A stretch of DNA of 64,000 nucleotides, from NCBI GenBank assembly GCA_028641055.1, contig JAPCYS010003698.1, positions 62,001 through 126,000 on the forward strand, read 5' to 3'. The notes under the pieces were generated by a model that was not told where the DNA came from, made no database searches, and worked only from the letters and a program-made list of their open reading frames with translations. The DNA is from Alopecurus myosuroides. Taxonomy: Eukaryota > Streptophyta > Magnoliopsida > Poales > Poaceae. This document shows positions 23,610 to 35,125 of the stretch, one piece after another (position 1 is the first letter of the stretch; each line of letters begins with the position of its first letter). The position numbers were made by a program, and so were the translations under genes.

Positions 23610-24102
23610 AGACGAAGGGATGGATCTTAGACCCTGCGGGTAAGGACACCCCGTCTCAGGCCCAAGGTTAAGGCCAAAGAAGGGAAGCCCTTCGAGTATT
23701 CTGGAAGGCCCACTTGAAGCCCACCCGCAATGCCTTGCGGGCTAAGTTAGGAAACTTGTAACCGACATAGGGTTAGAGTTCGAGTCCTCTCCGGGTAGGG
23801 TTTGAGACCTGGCCACCTATATAAGGCCAGGAGAACCACCGGAAGAGGACCAAGCAATACCGCACCACCAAAGCCTTGAGCTCGAGATTGTACTCTCGAC
23901 TTGAGCAATCATCTTTGTAACCGATCTATTCGATAATACAGATTGACAGAGGCAGGAGTAAGGGTTTTACCTCTACGAGGGCCCCGGACCTAGGTAAATT
24001 GTGCCTCCTGTCTAGCCGACGATCGCCACCAGTGCTCATGGGTTCTCCTATTCAAAACCCTATAGGTTCACCTGAGGGATTTGCCGAGCAATAGATTCGA
24101 CA
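23610..24102 (+). repeat. E2 3' LTR
   Basis: 493 bp, with about 15 substitutions and no indel relative to 1503-1995. The first base is A instead of T, so the terminal TG is damaged in this copy. The TATA is at 23818-23824. It is followed by TSD TCGAC. Confidence 0.93.
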
Positions 24103-24107
24103 TCGAC

Positions 24108-26640
24108 CCCCGCCTTAACTCCCTGGTTCGCAGCGCCGCGAACGCGTGGGAGGGGGCCGCTAGCGAGCCAGCCGGCGGGGATCTTCCTCCCGCGGCCGGA
24201 ACCACGCCTCCGTCAACCTCTACTGCTCTTCCTCTGTCTCCCTTCTCCGTGCCCATGGAGGAAAACACTACTCACGATAGCGAGGAGGTCGCTGCTTCCG
24301 TCACCATCGGCGGTGAAGACGAAGTGGAGGGAAACTCCGGGAACTGGAGCCACTTCAATGTGGTTCCTTCCCTCCTCCCGGCTCTGGAGAAAGAAGGGTT
24401 CGTGGTGAAGGACAAATGGCTGTATAACGAGGATGACATCGAGCCGTTCCCGAAACCCGGGGAACGAGTTCTCCTCGCCTCTCACGTAAATCGAGGTATG
24501 GGGTTTCCGCCATCAGCCTTTTTTCTCCAAATCCTAGATCACTATAGGATTCAGCCACACAACCTTCCCCCAAACTCCATTCTCTACTTAGCCGGCTTCC
24601 AGGCCCTCTTCGAGGGTTATCTAGGGATAGAACCCCGCCTAGATTTCTTGCAGTATTGCTTCGGGGTAAAATGCAACCCTTCCGAGGGCGCCTTCCGACA
24701 TGGGAGGCCATCTCCTTTACCCTCCGTATGTTTAGGGAGGATTGGCTTCCGAAAATCAAAACCTCCGAGTCAAATTTTGGACGGGCGCTTTATTTTATCA
24801 CGCGGATGTCCCGTTTCCTGGAAAGGAAACGGGCATTCCGCCATTTGTCAATTCGGCGGACACTCCCCAAGATAATTGGGCGGTGGACGCGGTCCAGACT
24901 CTGCCTCCAGATCTAATGAGGATCAAGAGACGAATCGCCAAACTTGTTTCCGCCACTCCTCCACTGACCCGCACGGATACCGTATTGTGTTGGCTCGAAA
25001 GGCGGATCCAGCCATTGGCTCACCGCGGGACTCGGCTTATGTGTGAATAAACGGGCCCGGTTGACGTGATGAGGGCGACAGACAAGGCTTTGTCGAAAAA
25101 GGACTTCAAGAAACGCTTGAACCAGCTGGTTTCTACTCGTGATCAGTACGAGGAGAGCCGGCAAATGTACCATGCTGGAAACCTAGCTCCAAAGGTATAG
25201 TTCTTTCTCTTTGGGCATTTTCTTAGTTTTTCTTCTTCTCGGATTTTTCCCTTACCCGAACTTTTGTTTCTTTGCACAGCTTCTCGACCTTCCTGGAGCT
25301 GATCTTGCAACTGACGCTGAGTTGGAAGCGCTTCGTGCCAACTTCCAGTCAGGAGGACGGAAGCACAAGAAGCCATCCAACACTCAGGATGTTATCGACC
25401 TTGACGGCGTGGCCGTCACAACTTCCAGGTAAAAATCCCAGGATTTTTTTATTTCTATGCTTTTTATCGCATGTTTTTCGTTTCTCGGAATTTTATTTTT
25501 CTTTTTCTTTTCTAGCCTTTCCCCTACCACTTTGAAGGGAAAAGGCCGAAAGAAGCAAAAGGCTATTGCTCAAAGAGGAGCAAAGCCGTATCCCGCTGCT
25601 GCACCATATACTTCAACAACAACGGGGGAAGAAAACTCGGCTGCCCGAGAAGACGAGCATCCTTTGCCGTCCAGCCAGCCTATTGCATCCGACACGGATG
25701 TGAGGGAAAGGGCGGCGCCGGATGAGGGTGGGCCTTCGAACATCCTGAAGGAGGATCCCATCCCCAATTTTGACAGGGAGTTCAAGGTAAAACAAGAAGA
25801 ACATTTTGACGAACACGGATATATTCATCCGTGGGCGACGAAATACTTTGCTCGTGCTCTTTTAATCCGTCCTTGGCCGCAAGGTGGACTTATAGTTAGG
25901 AATAATTACGTATTGTTGCCTCGACAGGTCATTCAAGACGGCATTTGCCATGTCGGAATTACCTTTGCAGAGTATGCAACGGAATTTACCGAGAATCTTG
26001 CGAGCCTGCAAAAAATGAGCCAGGTAATTACCTCTAGCCCCAATCATTTAGACAAATGTATTCTTTTTGACTTAATGCTTTTCTCGTATGCCTTACTTGT
26101 TTTTTGACTTAAGCCACTTTTCCCTTATCTATGTTTCAGCAAACTGCCGAAACAATAAACATGGAAGTTTTCAATAAACTTACCATCAAGAACAAGGAGG
26201 TTAAAAATCTCCTTAGTATTCTTGATGATAAGGACTCGGAGTTGGCCCATGTTCAGCAGCAGCTGAAGGACTCGACAGGTAAATGTTTTTCTCATTTGTA
26301 CTGTCATTTTTTATAAGTCCTTTTCCGAGTATTGATCTCTCCATATTTTCCTCTTTTCAGCTTCTTTGGCGAAAGCCAGACCAATTGCTGAAAATGCTGG
26401 CAACGCCGAGAATCTCGGAAAGGAGAATTCTGAACTTTACCAGTTGACGGTAAAGTTTTAGAAGGATCTGGAGGCTAGCTAACTGGCTACTGGCATTGCC
26501 GAGTCCAAGGCTTTTGCCCAGGACGAGAAGGACAAGGCCACCATCCAAGACCTGGAGAAAGCTCTCAAACAACGCCTTGAAGAAGGCGTTGAGATGGATA
26601 AGATTCACTTCAAGAAAATCGATCTATTGCAACGAATGAA
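24108..26640 (+). pseudogene. E1 antisense gene, main part, Transposase_28-like
   Basis: This continues the ATG at 1470. Exon 1 encodes an Ala/Pro-rich N-terminus and then a Transposase_28-like domain: RVLLASHVNRGMGFPPSAFF, LPPNSILYLAGF, LFEGYLGIEP. A frameshift lies near 24690-24740 and a TAA at about 25048 within LMCE. The donor is near 25195. Later exons, with usable GT/AG borders, are about 25279-25432 (Gln/Lys/Asp-rich), 25515-25787, 25925-26022, 26139-26279 and 26361-26640 (coiled coil with two stops near 26460 and 26480). The C-terminal domain seen in E3 and E4 is missing, cut off where DNA-transposon sequence begins. Confidence 0.7.
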
Positions 26641-27069
26641 ATCGTTGTAAACAGTGCCAACTCGTCGCAATAGGTATGTGTTGCATCGAAAAGACTTTTG
26701 TTGGGAAGCGTTGCGACAAATCGCGTGGTACTAGCCTCTTTCCGCGCAATGATATACGTGGATACAAAATTGACCTTTTGCAACCATTTACTCGGCTAAT
26801 TGCCACACGCTTTTCCTTTGCGTCTCGCACCTAACGCAACCCATGTTTTTCGTTGGTACAGCTCTTGTGCAACAAATACCGAAACGTGGCGAGTGACCAA
26901 TGTGGCAACGACGAGTGCTCCGTTGCGTCTTCTCTTTCGTTGGAATAGTCGATTTTATTTGCCACGTACAATTGTGTGGCAAAAAACTATGTCAACAAAC
27001 CTTATACGAGTGGAAACAATGATTTTCCACACACAATCAATCGTGGTAACACGAATTTTAAATAGTAAT

Positions 27070-27493
27070 CGCAACGGCCTAAATATTAGTAGCCAGAAAC
27101 AAGTGCGACAATTTCGACTATTCATGACACCATTCTATTTCTAAAAAATTTAGTTTGGTGGCGAGATGTAGTATTCGCAACGTCCAAATTCTTAGTAGCT
27201 AGAAACAAGTGCGACAATTTCAACTATTCGTTGCGCCATTCTATTTCTACAAATTTTAGTTTGCTGGCGAGAAGTAGTAGACGCAACGTCCAAATTCTTA
27301 GTCGCTAGAAACAAGTGCGACAATTTAAACAATTCGTTGCGTCATTCTATTTCTACAAATTTTTGTTTGGTGGCGAGAAGTAGTATTCGCAACGTCCTAA
27401 TTGTTAGTAGCTACAAACAAGTGCGTCAATTACAAGTTTTCGATGGCATTCTCTATTGCAACAAAGTTTAGTTTAGTGGCGCGAATTAGCTAT
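27070..27493. repeat. Four-copy 106-bp tandem repeat
   Basis: The marker CGCAACG recurs at 27070, 27176, 27282, 27388 and 27494, exactly 106 bp apart each time. Each unit also contains an AACAAGTGCG-type block, a CATTCTATT-type block and a TAGTTTGGTGGCGAGA-like block. The copies differ by scattered substitutions only, so the period has been kept. It is in the subterminal part of the DNA-transposon segment, where such repeats often serve as transposase-binding arrays; that role is inference. Confidence 0.9.
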
Positions 27494-28377
27494 CGCAACG
27501 ACCAAATTCTTAGTGGAGAAAAAAATATTGCGACGATCTCTGCACTCAGGGTGGTGAAAGTCTATTTCAACAAAACATGTAGTTGTGGTGACTAAGGCTG
27601 CAACACTACATTTATCATGAGAATTACCTATTGCCACGTTAAAAGAAAAAATAAATGCGGGCTTTGAATTAAAATATTCAAAACCGTACGTAAAATATGT
27701 TTATTTACACAAATAATTGTTCTCATAATTATTTATAATACATACAAATCGAAATTCTCATACAATATGGATCAAATCAAACTGAAATATATTGTAGGAA
27801 CGTGATGTAGAATCTAGTGCAGCTATATTTTTCCATCTGCGGTTTGATTTCCTTCATGTCCCTAGATAGCACATATTTGTTGTTTGATTAACTTGTGAGT
27901 CTAGTCAGCAACAACACATGTTGAAACATAAGAAGCATGAGACTATAGTGCGGATGAAGCAAAAACAGTTGTTGTAACTCAACGAAGCAACACCCCATAG
28001 TGAAACATAAGGTGCAGCAAGGCTATAGGGTGGGTGCATCAACGCTATAGTGTGGGTGAAGCAAAAAACAGAATGTACTAGTACCGAATTGTACAACTTT
28101 GTGACTTGCAACATGTTTATAAATTCGATGAGTTTGTAACGTGTTGTGCCGAGGAATTATTTTCTTAGCAGTGTTGTTTGCAACTAACGTTTGCTGGTTT
28201 GACTTCTTAATCGTTTTCAAAAACAAAGTGCATTGTTAGCAATGCAAGTAAACAACTAAATCTTACGAGTTTGCAAGTGTATGACTATCATGACCTGAAC
28301 TATCGTTATTTTGTGTTTTTCCATCTGTGCGGAGAACTCTTCAAACTTTGACTGCATCTGTGCGGTAAACTGTGCAA
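27494..28377. other. AT-rich noncoding stretch
   Basis: No convincing ORF was found. It holds scattered further TTGCAAC-like motifs up to about 27620, then AT-rich sequence and short repeats around AAGCAAAAACAG (about 27957 and 28052). It probably contains the 3' end of the minus-strand transposase gene. Confidence 0.5.
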
Positions 28378-30826
28378 TCATGTTTTTCTCAAATTCTTGT
28401 CTTGAGTTTCTCTCCAACTCAATAATTTTTTCCTTTCAGCACGCTCTTCCAATAACCTCTCCTCAAGATTTTCTCTCTCAGCACGCTCTAAATTAATCTT
28501 CTCTTCCATGCTTGCACGTTTAGCTAGTAACTTCTGTTCTAAACTAGTGACCTGCCGGGTGAGCTGGGAGTTTACTTTTTGAGTCTCTTTCGTAGCACGA
28601 GCTTTCTGTTCAACCTGCAACTTAAACCTTTGAGAACTACTTTGCAGGTTGGCCATGTATCCGAACCCACGAGGCTGCGATGACTTGCAAGCAACGATTT
28701 CTTTATATCCATTCTGGAAAATATTGATTCTTTGTTCAGCTGAAACTGGAACATCAGTTTCCTTTGATTTTTTGTCAATCTCTTTACATGTTGTGTCCTG
28801 ATTACGAAAAAAACTCTCAAATCAGATGAAGAAACATCCACGATGGACAACAGTAAATATGTTTAGAGTCGCTTCTAAGTCAGTATAATCACGTAAACGT
28901 CCTTGGACTCTTTGGTAGACCATGTTTCATTCTTTGTGTGGGTGAGTTTCCAGAGAGCAATACAGTCCGGCTCTTCTCCAGTTTCCGAATTCCTCTACAA
29001 GTAGTGCAACAATTAGATGCTATAAACATTAAAGCACAGTGAGCACCGAAGCATGCATAGTGAGTAGGCCCATACATTCTCAAAACTCAGCTGAGCGTAC
29101 GATTTTGATACTGCTCTGTGTTTTGTCTTCAGTTGCGTACGGTTATCCGTGTTCTTTTGGCTGAGTTCCTTCTCATTCAGTGATAAAAAAAACTTGTCAG
29201 ACAAGACATTTCATGATAGTACAAAATTCACAAATAGTGAGCATAGAAATAACCCGAAATTTCGGATCAGTGCCAAAGTACTCGATCAACCATTCCTACT
29301 CTTCCGTTTGTAAATCTTCTGGAATAACTGACCTTCTGGCATCATCTGTTTTATTTGTCTTGTAAGTTCTGCTTAGATTTCCTCGCCAGCCTTTGATCGC
29401 TCTTTTACAATTTTAAGAATTTTTTTGGCTGTTTTTGGTGTATCTTCCAAATTATATTTGTCCTGTAATGAATAGAACAAACAGATAGACTTAATTTAGT
29501 AGTAGTTCATTAATTATGGACGAAAAAATCACACAACACATGTGAGAAAGGTTGTTCTCACCAACATATCTGCGACGATGAGTCGATGGATGTCAGGGTG
29601 AATGTCTGACCACCTCCTCACTCCAATAATTGGCAACCTTCTTTTCATTAGGATAACCACGTCATCCTTGAATGAACGGTTGTTCATTCCTACTGCACCG
29701 CCCAATTTATCAGAGAAATCAATAACTAGCTTTGCGGATCCATTGGCATGACGCTTCTTAGTTGCTTTCAAATCTTTTACTACACCTCGCCCTTTCTTCT
29801 TGGGTCTGTCATCGTCTACATCCCAAAACACACACAAAGAAACAATTTACTGTGTAGTTGATTTTAAGAAATGAGGACACATATGTAAAAAAAATAACTA
29901 GTACCGTCATGTCGGGCGATAGCGGCGAGCATGGGAAGGCCATTCATTAAGGGCACACATGTCAGTTTTAGACACAACAGTGTTAGATTGTTCAGTTCCT
30001 GTATCAGGGTTAACATTTGTACTGAATCAGCAATTGTGCTTTTTCTACATTATAGCAAATCTTAGACAAAGTTTAAATATCAAAAATAAATTACCGGATC
30101 TACGTTTTCCCTGTTTTCTTTTATAAGCTTGTAAACTTTCAACCCTTTTCATTGTGACAGATCCTTTCTTTATTACTTAACATGTTAACAATAAATGGAC
30201 AAAGTACAGAAACCTGATTAAGAATTAATGAACTTGTGTACCATTGGTAAAGGAGAAATCTGTATCTTCGGTTTCGTTTGAAGCTTGTTCCTCATCGGTT
30301 GCATCCCTAACTGCATGTTTATCAAAATTGTGGATTGGGTAAGGAATGCATAAAAATGTTATCGGGAAAATATTTATTAAAGTCTGTATTGAAGGAGTTG
30401 CGCTTTGGAGATTTGGGATGAAAGTATAACCTGTGATTTGGAGATTTGGGATGAAAGTATAACCCGTGACAATGATCGGTTGCTTGTTTCTGGTGGATCT
30501 ACTTTCATCATCAAGCTAAGACCCTTGTGTTGCAATATCAACGCTGGCCTTCTCCCTAAACACACACATGTTGATCTTCTTATCATTATTGTGCATGTAT
30601 ACCAATGCCTCCACATCACTTTCATGCTCGATGGGAACAAGTTTTCCTCTGCCACGGGCATTATTTAGCCTGCAGTAGAGGTAATGATGCGCGGCATTGA
30701 AGCCAACTCTTTCAATCATATTGATCAATTCCATATAGTAGATGTCGTTCGCGTCCATTTTTGCTTCCAGAACTTTCTTGTTTGTATCCTCATATTCGTC
30801 GAACACGCTAACTTTCCAAATGGGCT
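28378..30826 (-). pseudogene. Plant transposase, Ptta/En/Spm (Transposase_24) type
   Basis: The order on the minus strand is as follows. 30816-30516 is an N-terminal segment (SVFDEYEDTNKKVLEAKMD...NMIERVGFNAAHHYLYC). 29837-29540 carries KKKGRGVVKDLKATKKRH and then KLVIDFSDKLGGAVG and LPIIGVRRWSDI. About 29460-29250 carries YNLEDTPKTAKKILKIVKER and EWLIEYFGTDPKFR. 28850-28378 is a coiled coil rich in Arg/Glu (ERAERENLEERLLEERAER). These blocks follow the family layout of RGPT-like, KW and EWxxLxxYF segments. Shifts and stops occur (for example near 29385), so this copy is probably dead. In the family the protein accompanies CACTA-like elements. Confidence 0.65.
30404..30470. repeat. Short tandem duplication, about 34 bp
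   Basis: A unit beginning TTGGAGATTTGGGATGAAAG is present twice in direct succession, with one C/T difference near the end. It lies in the presumed intron after the first transposase exon. It looks like a replication-slippage duplication. Confidence 0.8.
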
Positions 30827-31400
30827 AGGTCGTCTACAGTAAGATAGAAGGAAAAAATGATAACCCAAACAATCAGTCAGTTAGCAGATTTGAAATAAAA
30901 GAATAGTTACATGGCATTATTCACAAGGATAACGAGTCTCCCATCGTCAATACGATTCAGCACAACACGACAAACTCAAATCACACATGAACTCCAGATA
31001 CACCTATGATCGACTAAGTGTTCATACAAGGATTTGCTCTTCGAGCAGAGGAAGAACAGAGAATAACACAGAGAAGAACAGAGAATAAAAACCAATATCG
31101 AGACCATAGAAGAAACGGCGAGATCACGGAGACGGACGAGAAGTAGATTAGAAAGGAATAACGTGAGAGATTTGGCGTTCCATAGACTCCGATGGCGATG
31201 AGGGCGATCGGCGATCAGATCCAATCGAAACAAGGCGGCCTGTTGATTATGCAATCGCGAAACAAGTCGGGGCCTGCAGTTATCAATCGACTTTAGCGGG
31301 AAGTTTAAAAAGGCTGCTTTTCGTTTTTGGTGGGAACAAAAAATTTCGCAGAGACTAGGCGTTTTAGCGGGAGGTTTTAAATTTTTTTTGGTGGACATCA
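30827..31400 (-). promoter_or_regulatory. Promoter and 5' UTR of the Ptta-type transposase gene
   Basis: Upstream of the first recognised exon, the minus strand reads as a C/T-rich leader (about 31250-31020) with a GTGATTTGAG-like donor region. Farther out, between about 31400 and 31310, is CCCGCTAAAACGCC repeated as CCCGCTAAAGTCG. It is presumed promoter DNA. No TATA stands out. Confidence 0.35.
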
Positions 31401-31874
31401 TATTAGAGCAACCACAATGCCTTGGCGCTCATATAGGAGCTAATTGAGCAATTAAACAATGCATGCAAGCGCCGGCTGCCTAGAAGGATTTTTTGCATTG
31501 AGTTTCTAGGCGTCAGGCTCTTATCTAGGCACCAATGACATAAAAATAATCGGGATTGAGGGAAAACTGATGGGATTTATTCCCTAGCGCCTACAAAGTA
31601 CGGTTGAAAACATGTGGAAGTCTCACATGAGTCATGTAATGTCACTGAACAATTATTTGATGCATCTAATTAGCTGCCACCGCCTTGTTAATTTCTGCAA
31701 ACTTCAAATTGCCACTGAAAAATAGAGAAGACAAGTAATTTTCATCGCAGATGCAGACATCAGAGTGTTTTGGTGATCAATGTACTCAAGCACATCACTA
31801 TTGGCACTACGATAATTAAGGACATCCATGTGTTCACGATGTGATGAAGAATGTCCTGGTTGGCAGACTACGTA
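31401..31874. other. Spacer with possible small inverted-repeat element
   Basis: It begins TTAGAGCAACCACAATGCC, which resembles the GAGCAAC-type ends of some grass MITEs and contains several GGCGCT/AGCGCC pairs. No matching opposite end was found. The rest is AT-rich and would be the 3' flank of the B3 fragment. Confidence 0.35.
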
Positions 31875-32747
31875 CTACAACCAGGGCAACACCGCCCGCA
31901 TCAGAATTTTCACGTCCAAGTGGCGGTTACGGGTGCTCCTAAGTGTAATGAGAAGAGCTTGCTTTTCATTTAAATGCTTTTCTTCAAGGAACTCCGTCCA
32001 TGCATTCCTGCCAAACATAATGTGGCCGTCCCTATCCGTGTTGTATGGAACGGTGGTGAACGCCTCTGATGATCCGAGGCATAGCCCAACATGGCCTGAA
32101 GACGGAATGCCAGCACTGTCCGCTACGGACTGAGGCAGTTTCGGGATTTTGAACGTGTGGATGAAAGACAAATAGAAGTAGGTCATACTAAAGCACACGT
32201 TGTAGGCATAAATTGTGTTGAAAACCAAAAATAGCATTGGCACCATACGTAATATCTCATATCTGGCCGCATTTGTCCTCGTCAAACGAGTCACGTATCC
32301 AATGTACTCATCTTTTGGGGGTAGAAGCTCACGGACGTGGTCCTTCTCATCGTCATCAAGATCAGCTCTCTGGGAGACGATGATGGAAGAGTCGAATGGG
32401 TCATCCTCATCCATGGACTCCTCATTAATCCTGTGATTTGGGCCAGTTTCATTGCTTGTACTAGCGTCGTGGTCGTACAAGTAGTGCCTGCGGCACATGT
32501 CCAGTTTGAACACCTTGACGGCGAGCAAGGCATCGCCGTTAAAATCAAAGAGGAAGAAACTGCCGCGCTGCAGGAAGTATTATTGGGCAAACTGGTCCCA
32601 GCCGCGCCCGAGAAAAATGCGACAAGCTGCATCAAACAACACATCCATGTCCCACTTGTTGCTACCTGGATCGTCCGCCTCACGCAGCTTGAGTTCACGG
32701 GGTTCACGGACCTTCAACAACTCCACAAACTTCTTAGGCAGCATCTG
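31875..32747 (-). pseudogene. B3-domain gene fragment, copy B (two B3 domains)
   Basis: One frame from ATG 32747 to 31875 is interrupted only by TAA at 32580-32582 and by a probable unspliced intron (about 32230-32130). It encodes LPKKFVELLKVREPRELKLR, then FLGRGWDQFAQ, GDALLAVKVFKLDMCRRHY, an acidic linker, and a second B3-like fold (SGHVGLCLG...FGRNAWTEFLEE). The layout matches the REM-type B3 transcription-factor families of grasses. An upstream exon at about 33160-33060 (MEFADFEFYSVVEDTTSDKL) is followed by an intron and this exon. The DNA-binding role is that of the family; the fragment itself is likely inert. Confidence 0.65.
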
Positions 32748-33201
32748 CAGCAATATGAAAGTTAAATAGATGGAAAAGAGGGCTTACAACAAATAAGGTT
32801 ACTGTTTGATGATGGATGAGTACTATAAAAAATGTAAACAAGTTGTACCGAGTAATCAGTTCTACTAAATCAAAGTTGAGCAATCAGGGTGTTTGGCACA
32901 TTATTTCGAAAAGATGAACTTTCAGTGGGACCTGAAATTTACCATATCGAGTGAACATATTCACGAAGAGCACTTGAGCTACTACAACCCATATACTAGA
33001 CCTTAATTTGATTCACAAATTTAACAAGCTACAGGCTCATAGCTCAGACACTCTGTCGGACTAAATAACTGAAGTGGTGATGTGGGTCGATGAAGCGTAC
33101 CAGTTTGTCCGATGTAGTGTCTTCTACGACGCTGTAGAACTCAAAGTCTGCGAACTCCATCTCAACAGATCTCTCTGTCCATCATAGAAAACAAATGCAG
33201 C

Positions 33202-33655
33202 TCAATTTCCGGCTACATAATGTAGAATTGAAATTTTGGTGGTAGAGTGCACGTACTGAATGCCGCGTTGTATTGCATGCGGCAACTGATTAGGTCGAAC
33301 ATCTTTACTGTTGATGACATTTCGGATGTCGTAACTGCAGATCAGAATAAAGCCTCTCTGCAGTTTGTACGTCCGGGCGAAACACTCCCAGCCGCGCTTG
33401 AGGAACATGCGGCCAATGTTGTCCAACCACAACCTCCTACGTGGTTCTACGCCGATGACCGACCTCAAGCAGCTTCAGTGCACGGGGTTTACGGTCCCCC
33501 AGCAAGTCCGCGAACTTCTTAGGCAGCGACTGCAACAGAGGATAGAGCACTCCATGAACATCATTACACCTATCTTACTAAAATGACACCTAAACTGAGT
33601 ACAATACATGTTTGTCCGATGAAGCATCGTCCACGTAAGCGAGGACCTCGCAGTC
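33202..33655 (-). pseudogene. B3-domain gene fragment, copy A
   Basis: A small exon at 33655-33605 (MMDCEVLAYVDDASSDKH) and a B3 exon at about 33560-33202 repeat the layout of copy B: SLPKKFADLLGDRKPRALKL, one frameshift near 33455, then RLWLDNIGRMFLKRGWECF and RGFILICSYD. The two copies are diverged, so the duplication is not recent. Copy A lacks the second B3 domain and the linker. Sequence at 33165-33040 belongs to the first exon of copy B. Confidence 0.6.
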
Positions 33656-33660
33656 CATCA

Positions 33661-34669
33661 TATGCAAACCCTAATTTTGATCGCACAAAAAAGGCTGACT
33701 TCAGTTATATTTAGCAGACGTGCCAAAACAGCAGAGGTTAAGAAACATGAGGGTTCACTAGAAATTTAGGACTGAATGCAGTACTCTAGCAGTATCAAGG
33801 TTCAGACACATTCATACAAGTGCAATTTAAATTTGACATGCATTCAAGAATTTCATGGAAGTACGAAACTTCAATTAACAACAGAAACAATCAATTGATC
33901 AAGGTTCAGAGTGAAATAAATTAGTCATTCTAGTGTCATTTGTATCTATACATAGCACAATCGTACATTCGTTCACACCATATACTTGCTAAGGAAGCGA
34001 GCACTGGTGTGGCAGGGGATGATGCCAAGAACACCCTAATTCAGAAAGAAAAATATACTAGTATGACAAGGAAATGGTGTGCGGACAATCAATTGTACTG
34101 CTTTAGACAAAAAAGGGAAATTAATTTTAGCTTCTGGTCCTAAAAAATGGCTCACATCAATTGTCCTGCTGAAGAGTAAAAAAGGAAATTACTAAAAATA
34201 GATACTGAATCTAAAAAGGGGTCAAGTCAACTGTACTGCTGAAGAGTAAAAAGGAAAATTACTAAAAATAGGTACTGGTCCTAGAAAGGCCAGTGTGAGT
34301 ACCATAGGTTTTATTTTCAAAACTACAAATTACCTACCTAGAAAACGGCACACACAACAACAGCTACCAACATCAATTGGGCACCTGGGACTATCAAAAT
34401 TACATAAAGGTACAGTGCAACATATCAATCAGATGCATATAAGTACTATCTACTTGAGTAATAAACGTGTAATAGACCAATCAATCATGAATAACATCGA
34501 ACGTAAATATGTGTTACCATCTATATCTGGCACAAGATTTCACATCTCCATCCTGTCGAGACAAGTAGGACACTGGTAAACGAAAAGAAAATTATTGTTT
34601 GAACTGAAATCATTCTACAATCGCATCCAGAAGAGAAGAAGTACTAACCTGAGTGCCGCCCGCGATGGA
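33661..34669. other. Presumed intron with 70-bp direct repeat
   Basis: AT-rich, no ORF. Around 34127-34290 a 70-bp unit is repeated about twice (CTGCTGAAGAGTAAAAA at 34166 and 34236). A splice-like GTTAGTAC on the minus strand lies near 34650, following the leader exon. It fits a long first intron of the B3 gene. Confidence 0.45.
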
Positions 34670-35125
34670 TCAGTGGTGAATCGAGGCGCCGTGGGTCAAT
34701 CTACAGCGCAGTGACGAGACGGGCGACAACGGCGGTCGAGAGAATGCGGAAGTCCAGAGAGGGATGTTGAGCGAGGGGCAGCGAGGTCGAGGGATGGATG
34801 GCGGCGGCGGCAGCGGTGGTCTCCGGCATCTGCAGAAAGAGGGTTTTCTCGGAGTAAATATTGGTAGGTACACAAAGAGGAGGAGTGCAAACTTGACGTG
34901 ACAATACGAGAGGAAGATGAGATATATAGCACTTGGGCCCACCTGTAAGTCTGTTACCACAAAAGGTGGGTACATTTCTCCGGGGCAGTTGCCATTTTTA
35001 CGGTGCCTATCTGAACTGCCACCGAGTCGTCTCCCCTCCCCTCCCCCGCTTTCTCCTCTGTTTCTCCACTGCCCTCTACATCTTCGTCCTACGCCATGCC
35101 ATGGAGCAGCCAGAGAAGCTTTCAA
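34670..35125 (-). promoter_or_regulatory. GC-rich promoter/leader of the B3 gene
   Basis: On the minus strand a C/T-rich proximal region is followed by a GC-rich leader with CCGCCGCCGCCATCC-type repeats and an AG|GTTAGTAC donor near 34650. A TATA-like CTATATATC (minus GATATATAG) lies at about 34919-34927. It looks like the 5' end of a normal plant gene carried along with the B3 fragments. Confidence 0.4.

Larger units (their letters stand above)
1503..24102 (+). mobile_element. E2: Tat-lineage gypsy retrotransposon, hosts E3
   Basis: Two 493-bp LTRs (1503-1995 and 23610-24102) differ at about 15 positions (3.0%) and are flanked by the duplication TCGAC (1498-1502 and 24103-24107). The PBS follows the left LTR and a polypurine tract precedes the right one, so the orientation is plus. 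The order is gag, protease, RT, RNase H, a second archaeal-type RNase H, then integrase (1931-8338), followed by antisense genes on the minus strand (8619-11384 and 21194-22418). E3 is inserted in an antisense exon. The dual RNase H is a hallmark of the Tat lineage. Several stops and frameshifts mean the copy is not autonomous. Confidence 0.95.
26606..31400. mobile_element. DNA-transposon segment, ends uncertain
   Basis: The Ptta/En/Spm-type transposase gene, the tandem repeats and the recurrent TTGCAAC/TTGCGAC motifs (26630-27600) indicate a class II element inside E1. A CACTA-like left end is possible at 26606 (CACTTCAAGAAAATCGATC). However, no matching inverted end or 3-bp duplication was found to the right, so the limits are only approximate. 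It may be truncated, or its right part may extend past the B3 fragments to about 35300. Confidence 0.45.

Noticed and set aside
34670..35125. 151-codon minus ORF in the B3 leader
   Set aside because: Low-complexity Pro/Arg/Ser composition and a splice donor inside argue for 5' UTR and promoter, not coding.
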